Made by a program: the position numbers and the translations under genes
Notes under the pieces: model-generated
What the model was told of the DNA's origin: nothing
The model's database searches: none
Seen by the model: only the letters and a program-made list of their open reading frames with translations
NCBI GenBank assembly: GCA_019310485.1
Contig: JAFDEF010000007.1
Coordinates: 68,434 to 132,433, forward strand
DNA from: Deltaproteobacteria bacterium
Lineage (GTDB): Bacteria > Desulfobacterota > DSM-4660 > Desulfatiglandales > HGW-15
DNA length: 64,000 nt
Reading direction: 5' to 3'
In this document: piece by piece, positions 26,176-34,137 of the stretch
Layout of the letters: every line of letters begins with the position of its first letter
Position numbering within the stretch: the first letter of the stretch is position 1

Positions 26176-26191
26176 TGGCACTTTAATTGCA
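26176..26191 (+). promoter_or_regulatory. Sigma-54 (-24/-12) promoter of the HyuAB-UbiD-AOR block
   Basis: TGGCACT-TTAA-TTGCA at 26176-26191; only the seventh base differs from the consensus TGGCACG-N4-TTGCW. The predicted start is near 26202, about 60 nt before the zinc-ribbon gene. Confidence 0.78.
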
Positions 26192-26262
26192 CGCCAAAAT
26201 ATAAGGCAATTGTTTTAGTACTCTCCGGATCAATGAGTTTTAAGGGACTTGAGGGTGCAGAG

Positions 26263-26478
26263 ATGCAGAAAGGTCAGAGTCAGTCCGGTGGGCTTGCGCA
26301 TAACCAAGCGGAGAGAGAGGAGGTGTATTACCAGTGCAAGATCTGCAATTTTGTGCTGAAACAAAAAAGAACGGATCCTCCCTCTTACTGCCCTCACTGC
26401 GCTGTAAACCACCTTAAAGGTGAAATGGTCATAATGGAGGAGTATTCCAGGAAAGGCGAGGGGGCTGATTCTTGTTAA
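26263..26478 (+). CDS. Small zinc-ribbon protein, first gene of the catabolic block
   Basis: 71 residues from ATG 26263 (GAGGGTG upstream; ATG 26233 is an alternative). A rubredoxin-like ribbon with Cys25/Cys28 and Cys43/Cys46 (YYQCKICNF; SYCPHCAVNH). It lies 37 bp before hyuA and directly after the sigma-54 promoter, so it is made with HyuA and HyuB. Acetone and acetophenone carboxylases of the HyuAB type carry small extra subunits, and acetophenone carboxylase contains zinc; this protein could serve that role. This is inference from context. Confidence 0.75.
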   Translation: MQKGQSQSGGLAHNQAEREEVYYQCKICNFVLKQKRTDPPSYCPHCAVNHLKGEMVIMEEYSRKGEGADSC

Positions 26479-26515
26479 CACAACTGCTACTACTAGAATA
26501 AAGGAGGTTGTCGTA

Positions 26516-28573
26516 ATGGATGAAAAAGAATGGATAGTGGGGACTGATGTCGGAGGCACATTCACCGACATAATCGGCATTAATACGAAAACGGGAGAAC
26601 AAAAGCTCGGCAAGGTTTCAACAACACCACCCACGTACTATGAAGGAATCATAAATGGCCTGAAGAAGGCAGCCCTTTCAGGGGAGACCACGCGCTCATT
26701 CAGGCATGGAGCCACTGTTTCGACCAACGCTGTGGAAGAAAGAAAAGGAGTAAAGACAGCTCTGATCACCACGCATGGCTTCCGCGATGTACTGGGTGGG
26801 GGTCGCGCGGAGAGGATTTCGGCCTTTGAACTCGACTGGGATCCTCCTGAGATAATTATTCCCAGAAGGAACGTTCTGACTGTGAGGGAAAGAGTGAGCC
26901 CGTGGGGTGAGGTGGTTATCCCCCTGAACAAGGACGATGTGCGTGTGGCAGCCAGGAAATGCAGAAAAAGAGGAATTGAATCAATTGCGGTTGTTTATAT
27001 GGACTCCTTCATGCATCCTGAACACGAGATTAGGACCAGGGAAATTCTTCAGGAGGAGCTCCCCGATGTAGATGTCACAATATCCTGGGATGTTAGGCCC
27101 GAAATGCTGGAGTTTGAAAGGACGACAACAACTGTTTTGAATGCATATGTCGCCCCAATCATGAAAAACTATATGGCAGGCCTCAAGGATCTTCTGAAAG
27201 ACACCTGGCGATTTGAAGGGCCTGTGCTGATAACCACGGGCTCTGGTGGTCTGGTTGGGATTGAAGAGGCAATCAAGCTTCCTGCCGTGACATTCCATTC
27301 TTCACCGGTATCCGGGGCAGTTGGCTTTGCCGGGTACTGCGGATCGCTGGCAGGTTTTGAAAACGTGATCGCGTTTGAGACAGGAGGAACGACCAACAAC
27401 GTCTCAATGATCTACAAGGGCTCCCCTGCCATGACGCGGGAGTGGAAAATCCTGTGGAATGTCCCCTGCTGCCTGCCTTCAGTGGATACTATTTATATGG
27501 GAGCAGGAGGAGGCAGCATAGGATGGGTTGACAAGGGAGGCATCTTAAACGTGGGCCCCCAGAGCCAGGGAGCGGTGCCGGGCCCAGCCTGCTACGGCGC
27601 AGGCGGTGAAGAGGCAACCAATACGGACACCCAGATCGTTCTGGGAAGAATCAATCCCGATTACTTTCTGGGCGGGGAAATGGAGGTTTACCCGGAGCTG
27701 TCCTTCAAAGCACTTAAAGAAAAAATTGGCGACAAGTATGGGTGGAGTGCAGAGGAGGCTGCGTGGAACATGTACATGGTGGCAATGACAAACCTGATGC
27801 TTGGCATAAGGCTCCAGACGGTTTCTCGCGGGTGGGATCCCCGGGATTTTGCAATCGTCCCTTACGGAGGAGGGGGCGCCCTGTATGCCTGTGATATTGC
27901 AAGGGAGGTAGGCCTTACCTATGTTGTGGTGCCGCCTCTGCCGGGTTATGCCTCTGCTTTCGGAGCCCTCAGAGTTGATGTCAGGCATGAATTCGTAAAG
28001 CCTATCTTCACACTGGAAAGTGCCCTTGACTATGACAAAATCAACAAAGAGATGGACACTCTTGTTGAGCGTGCCATAGATACCCTTCGCAAAGAGGGAA
28101 TAGCAGACAAGGATATGGTGATCCAGAGATTGGCCGATGTTAAATACTGGAGTCAGAGCACCCATTTTACAGTGGATGTTCCTGAAGGAAGAATAAAGGA
28201 CATGAAAAAGATCACGGAAAATTTTCTGGCTGCGATGAAGAGCAAATATGGCTACACCCTGCCCCCCGGCTATGTGGAAACCGAGCTGGTGAACCTCAGG
28301 GTGATTGCCAGAGGACTTGTTCCTAAGCCTGAGATGTCGGAAGCTAAGACAGGAGGAAAATTAAAAGACGCTATGAAACCGAGGCGAAAAGTCTGGTTTA
28401 AGGACGCAGGTTTTGTTGAATCCGATATTTATGAGCGCGGTCTAATCCCTGTGGGAGCTACTTTTGATGGGCCTGCCATAGTGGAGCAGCCTGATACCAC
28501 CACGGTGATTCCACCAAGAAGCCACTGCAAGGTAGATAAATACGGTAATCTTATTATAAGTGTTGAGAGATAG
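26516..28573 (+). CDS. hyuA: Hydantoinase/oxoprolinase family protein HyuA (ATP-using carboxylase-type subunit)
   Basis: 685 residues with the ASKHA-type phosphate motif near the start (VGTDVGGTFTDI), the HyuA core (FRHGATVSTNAVEERKGVKT; ETGGTTNNVSMIYKG; YMGAGGGSIGWVDKGG) and the usual C-terminal domain. HyuA proteins activate a carbonyl or amide substrate by ATP-dependent phosphorylation. With HyuB they form N-methylhydantoinases, acetone carboxylase or acetophenone carboxylase. Here the partners (UbiD, CoA ligase, AOR) point to carboxylation of a ketone or related aromatic carbonyl compound rather than hydantoin hydrolysis. AAGGAGG precedes ATG 26516; hyuB follows 9 bp later. Confidence 0.9.
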   Translation: MDEKEWIVGTDVGGTFTDIIGINTKTGEQKLGKVSTTPPTYYEGIINGLKKAALSGETTRSFRHGATVSTNAVEERKGVKTALITTHGFRDVLGGGRAERISAFELDWDPPEIIIPRRNVLTVRERVSPWGEVVIPLNKDDVRVAARKCRKRGIESIAVVYMDSFMHPEHEIRTREILQEELPDVDVTISWDVRPEMLEFERTTTTVLNAYVAPIMKNYMAGLKDLLKDTWRFEGPVLITTGSGGLVGIEEAIKLPAVTFHSSPVSGAVGFAGYCGSLAGFENVIAFETGGTTNNVSMIYKGSPAMTREWKILWNVPCCLPSVDTIYMGAGGGSIGWVDKGGILNVGPQSQGAVPGPACYGAGGEEATNTDTQIVLGRINPDYFLGGEMEVYPELSFKALKEKIGDKYGWSAEEAAWNMYMVAMTNLMLGIRLQTVSRGWDPRDFAIVPYGGGGALYACDIAREVGLTYVVVPPLPGYASAFGALRVDVRHEFVKPIFTLESALDYDKINKEMDTLVERAIDTLRKEGIADKDMVIQRLADVKYWSQSTHFTVDVPEGRIKDMKKITENFLAAMKSKYGYTLPPGYVETELVNLRVIARGLVPKPEMSEAKTGGKLKDAMKPRRKVWFKDAGFVESDIYERGLIPVGATFDGPAIVEQPDTTTVIPPRSHCKVDKYGNLIISVER

Positions 28574-28582
28574 GAGGAAGAA

Positions 28583-30523
28583 ATGAGTAAGGACAAAGTC
28601 GAAATAAAAGAAGGTGTTAAAGAAATAAAGGAGCTCAAGCTGGACCTCATTACTTTCGAGGTATTGCGCAACGCATTTGTCTCAGCATGCTACGAAGGGA
28701 GCACCAGTATTGAGCAAATGGCATACCATCCGGTTGTCGGGATGGGTAGGGACCGCTCCAACGGTATTTTAACAGTTGACGGAGGGCTGGTAGCCCATGG
28801 CCATACCGACGCGGCAGCTCATTATGGATCATTTGAGGATTCTTTGATCAACCTTTTGAAGCACATACCCATGGAGAAGATGGAGCCCGGGGATGCATTC
28901 ATGTTCAGCGATCCTTACGAGGTTGGCTCGCACGTAAATGACACGCACCTGTTCAAGCCCATCTTTTCCAAGGATGAGCTGGTAGCCTTTGCCTGCACCG
29001 TTGTTCACTGGCCGGATATGGGGGGTCCACTTCCAGGGACGTTCAACCCTGAGGCAACGACCTGCTATGCAGAGGGGCTTCGGATTCCGCCGATAAGGCT
29101 CTTTCATAACAATGAACTAAACGAAGAGTTATTCACTTTCTGGGCTTACAATATCAGGGGTGCCGTGGAGCGCCGTGGCGACCTTGCTGCCCAGTTTGGG
29201 GCGGCTAGCCTTCTGGAACAGCGGGTGCAGGATCTGTGTGCAAAATATGGAAATGATACGGTTAAGCTGGCTTTTGAGGAACAATTTAACTATACAGAAC
29301 GACTGCTTTACCGCGAACTGGATGAGATTGAAGATGGGGAATGGGAATTTGATGATTATGGTGACCAGGATGTTATGGGGCCTGACAAAAGACCCATTCG
29401 GGTGCATTGCAAGTTAACAAAGAAAGGGAGAGACCTGACCTTTGACTGGACGCAGACAGATCCCTCACCTGTAAGTTCCTGGGGCGGCCCTAGGGGGACG
29501 TGCTTGAGTGCCAATTACCTGGGGTTTATGATAGGTTTCCCGCATCTGTTTCCGCTGAATCGTGGCATCACCAGGAACCTGAATATTGTGACAAAACCCG
29601 GCACAGCTGTTCATGTTGTGTTTCCCTCTGCAACAACGGGTTATTGCTCTGGGGCTTTTGACAAGGTTGAGTCTGTGACCATTGCGCTTATGTCCTCCAT
29701 GCTGGCCAAAACCAGGCCCTGGAGGGTTTATCCGGGTTCTGTGAGCCTCACCAACTTGTGTATCGGGGGTTACAATCCCAGGACCAAGAAGGATTTTGTG
29801 CAATACACATTTTCAGTTGGCGGGGAGAATGCCAGGACCTTTAAAGACGGTAAGGATCTCATTTTCATGAGGTTTGCCAATGCAAAGACGATCCCCCAGG
29901 AACTTGAAGAGAGATGGTTCCCCATTCTCTACACGCGTTATGAAGCTGTTCCAGATTGGTGTGGGCACGGCAAATTTAGAGGAGGGTTCCCCCTGGTAAG
30001 GGAAATTGACGTTCTCTCGGACGGCACATTGACGATCCATGGTGACCGGGAAGTCTACACACCCTATGGTATCGATGGGGGTACCAATGGTGGAGGCGGT
30101 CAGCTTATTATCAACAAGGGAACGGATAAGGAAAACAATGTCGGCATGTATGCTACCGGTATCAAGATCAAGAAAGGGGATCACATCTGGTTCTCGCAGA
30201 GCGGAGGCGGAGGAGTTGGAAGTCCTCTGGAGCGGGAGCCGGAACTCGTGCTTAAAGATGTAATGGACGGGTGGCTGTCACTGGAGGCAGCCCGGAAGTT
30301 TTACGGCGTGGTGATCAATGTGGGCGATGAGGAAGCGCTGGAGTACGAGATCGATCAGGAAGCGACAAAGAAGCTGAGGAAGGAAATGGAAAAAACACCA
30401 CTTCCCGAGGGCCGCTCAGCCCACCAGGTGCATCCCCTCGGAAAGAAAATACGCCCGGGCTGGTGGCCCACGTATGAAGAAGTCCAACCCCACATTACCG
30501 TTTCCAGGCCTCCTGGATGGTAG
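28583..30523 (+). CDS. hyuB: Hydantoinase B/oxoprolinase family protein HyuB (carboxylase-type partner of HyuA)
   Basis: 646 residues of the HyuB family: ACYEGSTSIEQMAYHPVVGM, HGHTDAAAHYGSFEDSL-like start, DPYEVGSHVNDTHLFKPIF, FDWTQTDPSPVSSWGGPRGT and GGGGQLIINKG followed by QSGGGGGVGSPLER near the end. The His/Asp-rich segments after residue 60 are typical of the subunit that binds metal and carries out the second half-reaction. It should form a cytoplasmic complex with HyuA. AGGAGG is seven bases before ATG 28583. A 127-bp gap with a strong stem-loop separates it from ubiD. Confidence 0.9.
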   Translation: MSKDKVEIKEGVKEIKELKLDLITFEVLRNAFVSACYEGSTSIEQMAYHPVVGMGRDRSNGILTVDGGLVAHGHTDAAAHYGSFEDSLINLLKHIPMEKMEPGDAFMFSDPYEVGSHVNDTHLFKPIFSKDELVAFACTVVHWPDMGGPLPGTFNPEATTCYAEGLRIPPIRLFHNNELNEELFTFWAYNIRGAVERRGDLAAQFGAASLLEQRVQDLCAKYGNDTVKLAFEEQFNYTERLLYRELDEIEDGEWEFDDYGDQDVMGPDKRPIRVHCKLTKKGRDLTFDWTQTDPSPVSSWGGPRGTCLSANYLGFMIGFPHLFPLNRGITRNLNIVTKPGTAVHVVFPSATTGYCSGAFDKVESVTIALMSSMLAKTRPWRVYPGSVSLTNLCIGGYNPRTKKDFVQYTFSVGGENARTFKDGKDLIFMRFANAKTIPQELEERWFPILYTRYEAVPDWCGHGKFRGGFPLVREIDVLSDGTLTIHGDREVYTPYGIDGGTNGGGGQLIINKGTDKENNVGMYATGIKIKKGDHIWFSQSGGGGVGSPLEREPELVLKDVMDGWLSLEAARKFYGVVINVGDEEALEYEIDQEATKKLRKEMEKTPLPEGRSAHQVHPLGKKIRPGWWPTYEEVQPHITVSRPPGW

Positions 30524-30540
30524 TTGTAAGGTAAAGATTT

Positions 30541-30597
30541 GGCGAAGGATCTGCCTTCCTTCATTCCCTTGGGAAACGGGAAAAAAGGTCCTTCGCC
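30541..30597 (+). other. Intercistronic stem-loop between hyuB and ubiD
   Basis: GGCGAAGGA (30541-30549) pairs with TCCTTCGCC (30589-30597). The loop contains a second small hairpin and an A run. There is no T run after it, so it is more likely an mRNA processing or stability element that sets different levels of HyuAB and UbiD than a full terminator. Confidence 0.5.
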
Positions 30598-30650
30598 TCT
30601 AAAGATAACCGTTCACAATCCTATAGCAGTACAAAGGTGGAGGGATTACC

Positions 30651-32060
30651 ATGGGGAAGTCTGAGTGGAAAGATATGAGGGAGTTCATAGAGTTTTGCGA
30701 GTCAAAAGGGGAAGTGAAACGAATAACGGAGGAGATAGATCCTGAGTGGGAGGTCAATGGAATCACGAGGATAGTATGTCAGAACCTGGGGCCAGTGCTG
30801 ATTTTTGAAAATATCAAAGGTGCCGACTACCCTCTGGTTACAAACTTGATCGCCTCTGATAGCAGGTTCCTTTGGTCCCTTGGTATTGAGAAATGGAGCG
30901 AGTTCAATGATGAATGGATGAAAAGGACTGAAAAACTGACCCCGCCCGTAATGGTAAGTAGCGCACCCTGCCAGGAGGAAACCATTGAAGAGGCCGGTAT
31001 CGACATTGGAAAAATATGCAACGTAAAGTGGCACAAACTCGATAAGAGTGCTTTCCCCGGTACCTTGTCCATTTCAATCACCAAGGATCCTGATACGGGA
31101 GAATTGAATGCAGGGATTTACCGAATGGAGCTTCAGGGCAAAAATCAATTGGGGTGGGGTGCGCCGGAGTATACCCACGGACGACAGCACTACATGAAAT
31201 ACGAGGAACTCGGAAAACCAATGCCCATGGCAGTAGTAACAGGCGTTGACCCTATCATAGAGATTGTGGCGGCCACCAGGACACCGCCGGGGATTGATGA
31301 ATTTCACCTTGCCGGTTCCCTCAGGCGCTCACCTGTGGAGATGGTGAAATGTAAGACCATTGATATTGAGGTTCCGGCAACAGCAGAGTGGGTGTTTGAG
31401 GGCTTTATCCATCCTGGAGCCCGGCGCCTTGAGGGGACGGAGTGGTTCGGCGAATACACGGGTCACTACGGAGAAGCAAGGGAACTGCCTTACTTTGAAG
31501 TGAAACTGATAACCCACAGAAAGTCTCCCCTTTACCATGGAACGCGTGAGCAGTGGTATCCGAGCGAAAGCTTTTTCGCCAACGGCAGGACAAGTCAGGC
31601 CGAGGCCTATAAAACAATAAAAAAGCTTGTCCCGGGCGTGATCGATATGAGATGCAATGTGTGCTACGAGGCCATAGTCAAGATCAAGAAGCTTTTCAAG
31701 GGCCATCCCCAGCAGGTCATAGACGCGGTTTGGGGAGCCACCTATGGTCGCTACAAGCACGTTATCGTCGTGGATGAGGACGTGGACATATGGGACTACG
31801 AGAGTGTTCACTGGGCTCTTTCAACCAGGGTGAAGGCAGACAGGGATGTTACCATAGCTCCAAGAAGAGCAGGCCAGTGGCTGGACCCCGCCACCTCACT
31901 CAGGGAAAAGGGTTGGCAGACAGGATTGGGTATTGACGCTACCAAGCCCACTGAGGAATACGAGTTCTGGGGTGATCAAATCCCAATAACTGTTGACGAT
32001 CCGGACATTGTTGAAAGAACCAAAGAGAAATGGGGAGAAAACCTGGAAAAACTAAAATAA
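30651..32060 (+). CDS. ubiD: UbiD family decarboxylase/carboxylase (prenylated-FMN dependent)
   Basis: 469 residues. The UbiD fold is marked by MREFIEFCESKGEVKRITEE, the prFMN/metal-binding NAGIYRMELQGKNQLGW region and EGTEWFGEYTGHYGEA (residues 261-276) with the catalytic acidic residues. UbiD enzymes reversibly (de)carboxylate aromatic and alpha,beta-unsaturated acids. Candidate jobs are decarboxylating the HyuAB product or carboxylating a phenolic/aryl compound. No UbiX flavin prenyltransferase is in the window, so it must be elsewhere. ATG 30651 has GGTGGAGG upstream. Confidence 0.92.
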   Translation: MGKSEWKDMREFIEFCESKGEVKRITEEIDPEWEVNGITRIVCQNLGPVLIFENIKGADYPLVTNLIASDSRFLWSLGIEKWSEFNDEWMKRTEKLTPPVMVSSAPCQEETIEEAGIDIGKICNVKWHKLDKSAFPGTLSISITKDPDTGELNAGIYRMELQGKNQLGWGAPEYTHGRQHYMKYEELGKPMPMAVVTGVDPIIEIVAATRTPPGIDEFHLAGSLRRSPVEMVKCKTIDIEVPATAEWVFEGFIHPGARRLEGTEWFGEYTGHYGEARELPYFEVKLITHRKSPLYHGTREQWYPSESFFANGRTSQAEAYKTIKKLVPGVIDMRCNVCYEAIVKIKKLFKGHPQQVIDAVWGATYGRYKHVIVVDEDVDIWDYESVHWALSTRVKADRDVTIAPRRAGQWLDPATSLREKGWQTGLGIDATKPTEEYEFWGDQIPITVDDPDIVERTKEKWGENLEKLK

Positions 32061-32144
32061 GAGCATACTGAAAAGCAAGCAGGTAAGGAGCTGTCAGTGT
32101 TTGTTATCTTTTGCGCATTGTAAAAATGATGGAGGTGATACAAT

Positions 32145-33479
32145 ATGGCTGATTATCCGGAATACTGGAATGAAGAAATGGAGACGCTTTCTCCTGAAAG
32201 GTATCACGACGTTCAAGAGAAGGCCCTCTTGAAACAGCTTAAATACGTTTGGGAAAATTCCGCCTTTTACCAGAAAAAATTTGGTGAGGCCGGGATTGAA
32301 CTGGGAGATATCAAGACCCTGGAGGATCTAAGCAAGCTTCCTTTCACCGAGAAAGCCGAGCTTCGAGAGAGCCAGCTTGAAGCCCCGCCCCTTGGAACCC
32401 ACATCGCCTGCGCTATGGAAAAAGTAAGAAGAGTGTATTCTACGAGCGGTACCACGGGCAGGCCCACTTTTATAGGAGTCACCAAGAAGGATATCGAGGT
32501 CTGGCGGGAGGCGGCGTGCAGAGCTTTCTGGACAGGTGGGTTTCGTCCAAACAGCATAGTTCCTCTGGTGGTTGCTCCTTTTTTTATAGCAGCTTCCTAC
32601 GCAGATGCTATAGAAACCATCGGCACGCTTGTACCCATAGGGGTTGGGGCCACGGACAGGCTGATAGGCGCATTTCAGAATATTGGCGCAAACGCCTTTC
32701 TGGCAACGTCCTCTTTTCCTCTTCATTTTGCAGCTTCCCTTCGAAAGAGGGGAATTGATCCCAAGAGCCTGGGAATCAAGGTCATCCTTGCAGGAGGGGA
32801 GCCCGGGGCGGCTATCCCCTCGGTGCGAAAAGAGGTGGAGGAGACCTTTGGATGCGTTTTCCTCGAAATGATGGGCAATGGTGACATGTGCGGACAAATC
32901 TGGTCGGAGTGCAGGTACAAGAGAGGGATGCACTTTGTTGCCCAGGGTATTGTCCATCCTGAAGTCATTAACCCTGATACCGGGGAGGCACTTGAAATAA
33001 AGGAAGGGACGAAGGGTGAACTTGTCTACACTTCGCTGGACAGGGAGTGCATTCCGCTGGTGCGTTTTAGAACAAGAGACCATATAGAGGTTACCCAGAC
33101 GAGCTGTGAGTGCGGTCGGACCGGCTTCGGCATTCGGGTTTTCGGCAGGACCGATGACATGATTATTGTTCAGGGCGTTAACGTTTACCCGGCGGCAGTG
33201 CGCGATACGGTTGCGAGTCTACATCCAAGGACCACAGGGGCCATAGAAATCCAGCTCCACGAGCCGCCTCCAAAGGGATGGGAGCCGCCCATCCATATTA
33301 AGGTGGAGCATGGCAAAGATGCGGGGGATTTGAGTTCTTTGAAAAAGGAACTGGAAGCGCTGATAAGGGAAAAACTCATTTTCAGGGCAAATGTGGAACT
33401 GGTTCCGCCAGACAGTCTGCCCAAGTTTGAGTACAAGGCAAAACTTGTAAGAAAGCTCTACGAGGAGGAAGGCAAATAA
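32145..33479 (+). CDS. Phenylacetate-CoA ligase-like AMP-forming enzyme (PaaK family)
   Basis: 444 residues of the ANL superfamily, PaaK branch: VRRVYSTSGTTGRPTFIG (P-loop-like, about residue 95), LVRFRTRDHIEV, GRTDDMIIVQGVNVYPAAV (hinge) and the C-terminal lysine region KFEYKAKLVRK. It should adenylate an aryl or arylacetic acid and join it to CoA. Its place between UbiD and AOR suggests that it activates the acid made in the block. ATGGAGGTG lies before ATG 32145. The exact acid cannot be told. Confidence 0.9.
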   Translation: MADYPEYWNEEMETLSPERYHDVQEKALLKQLKYVWENSAFYQKKFGEAGIELGDIKTLEDLSKLPFTEKAELRESQLEAPPLGTHIACAMEKVRRVYSTSGTTGRPTFIGVTKKDIEVWREAACRAFWTGGFRPNSIVPLVVAPFFIAASYADAIETIGTLVPIGVGATDRLIGAFQNIGANAFLATSSFPLHFAASLRKRGIDPKSLGIKVILAGGEPGAAIPSVRKEVEETFGCVFLEMMGNGDMCGQIWSECRYKRGMHFVAQGIVHPEVINPDTGEALEIKEGTKGELVYTSLDRECIPLVRFRTRDHIEVTQTSCECGRTGFGIRVFGRTDDMIIVQGVNVYPAAVRDTVASLHPRTTGAIEIQLHEPPPKGWEPPIHIKVEHGKDAGDLSSLKKELEALIREKLIFRANVELVPPDSLPKFEYKAKLVRKLYEEEGK

Positions 33480-33597
33480 AGAGCGCTCTAAGAACCACAA
33501 TCTGATATAGGACAAAGGAGTACGCATAGGAGCTAACAAGAGATAGGCTGATCCTTTAAAGAATTAGCGGGTAGAGGGATTAACGGAGGTATAGGCA

Positions 33598-34086
33598 GTG
33601 AAAATCATATACGTAGATCCACAGAAGTGTACGGGATGCAAGGTTTGTGAAATAGTTTGCTCTCTTTTTCATGAAAACGAGATTAACCCCACAAAGTCGA
33701 GAATCTATGTGACGAGCTGGGAGCACGACGGCATTGATATTCCGATCGTCTGCCAGCAATGTGAGGATCCGCCGTGTGAGGAGGTATGCCCAACTCATGC
33801 AATATTCCGCGACGTACAAACAGGCGCAATGCTTATTAACGAAGCCGCATGCATCGGCTGCAGAATGTGTATCAACGCGTGCCCGTTTGGTGCTCCTACT
33901 GTTCGATCTGACACGGGAGAGGTTATTAAGTGCGATCTTTGCGAAGGAGAACCAAAATGCGTGGAGTTTTGTGAACCAAAGGCTTTGCAATACATTCCGG
34001 CATCTAAAGCTGCGATACTCAAGAAGCGTACAGCGGCAGAAAAGTACGAGGAACTGATGAAGAAAGTACTGGCGCCGGCAGGCTAG
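33598..34086 (+). CDS. Ferredoxin-type protein with four [4Fe-4S] clusters (electron-transfer subunit)
   Basis: 162 residues with sixteen cysteines in four cluster-binding groups: CTGCKVCEIVC (Cys11/14/17/21), CQQCEDPPCEEVC, CIGCRMCINAC and CDLCEGEPKCVEFC. This is the HycB/DmsB/BamC-like pattern. It probably takes electrons from the AOR encoded 52 bp downstream. GTG 33598 follows GGAGG. It acts in the cytoplasm; no Tat or Sec signal is present. Confidence 0.92.
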   Translation: MKIIYVDPQKCTGCKVCEIVCSLFHENEINPTKSRIYVTSWEHDGIDIPIVCQQCEDPPCEEVCPTHAIFRDVQTGAMLINEAACIGCRMCINACPFGAPTVRSDTGEVIKCDLCEGEPKCVEFCEPKALQYIPASKAAILKKRTAAEKYEELMKKVLAPAG

Positions 34087-34137
34087 TGGTTGATGCCGGA
34101 AATTTTTCCATTAATACAGTGAGGAGGTATGCTCAGA

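Noticed and set aside
26516-30523. True hydantoin-utilisation operon
   Set aside because: No hydantoin racemase, carbamoylase or dihydropyrimidinase gene is nearby; UbiD, CoA ligase and AOR neighbours fit a carboxylase role better.
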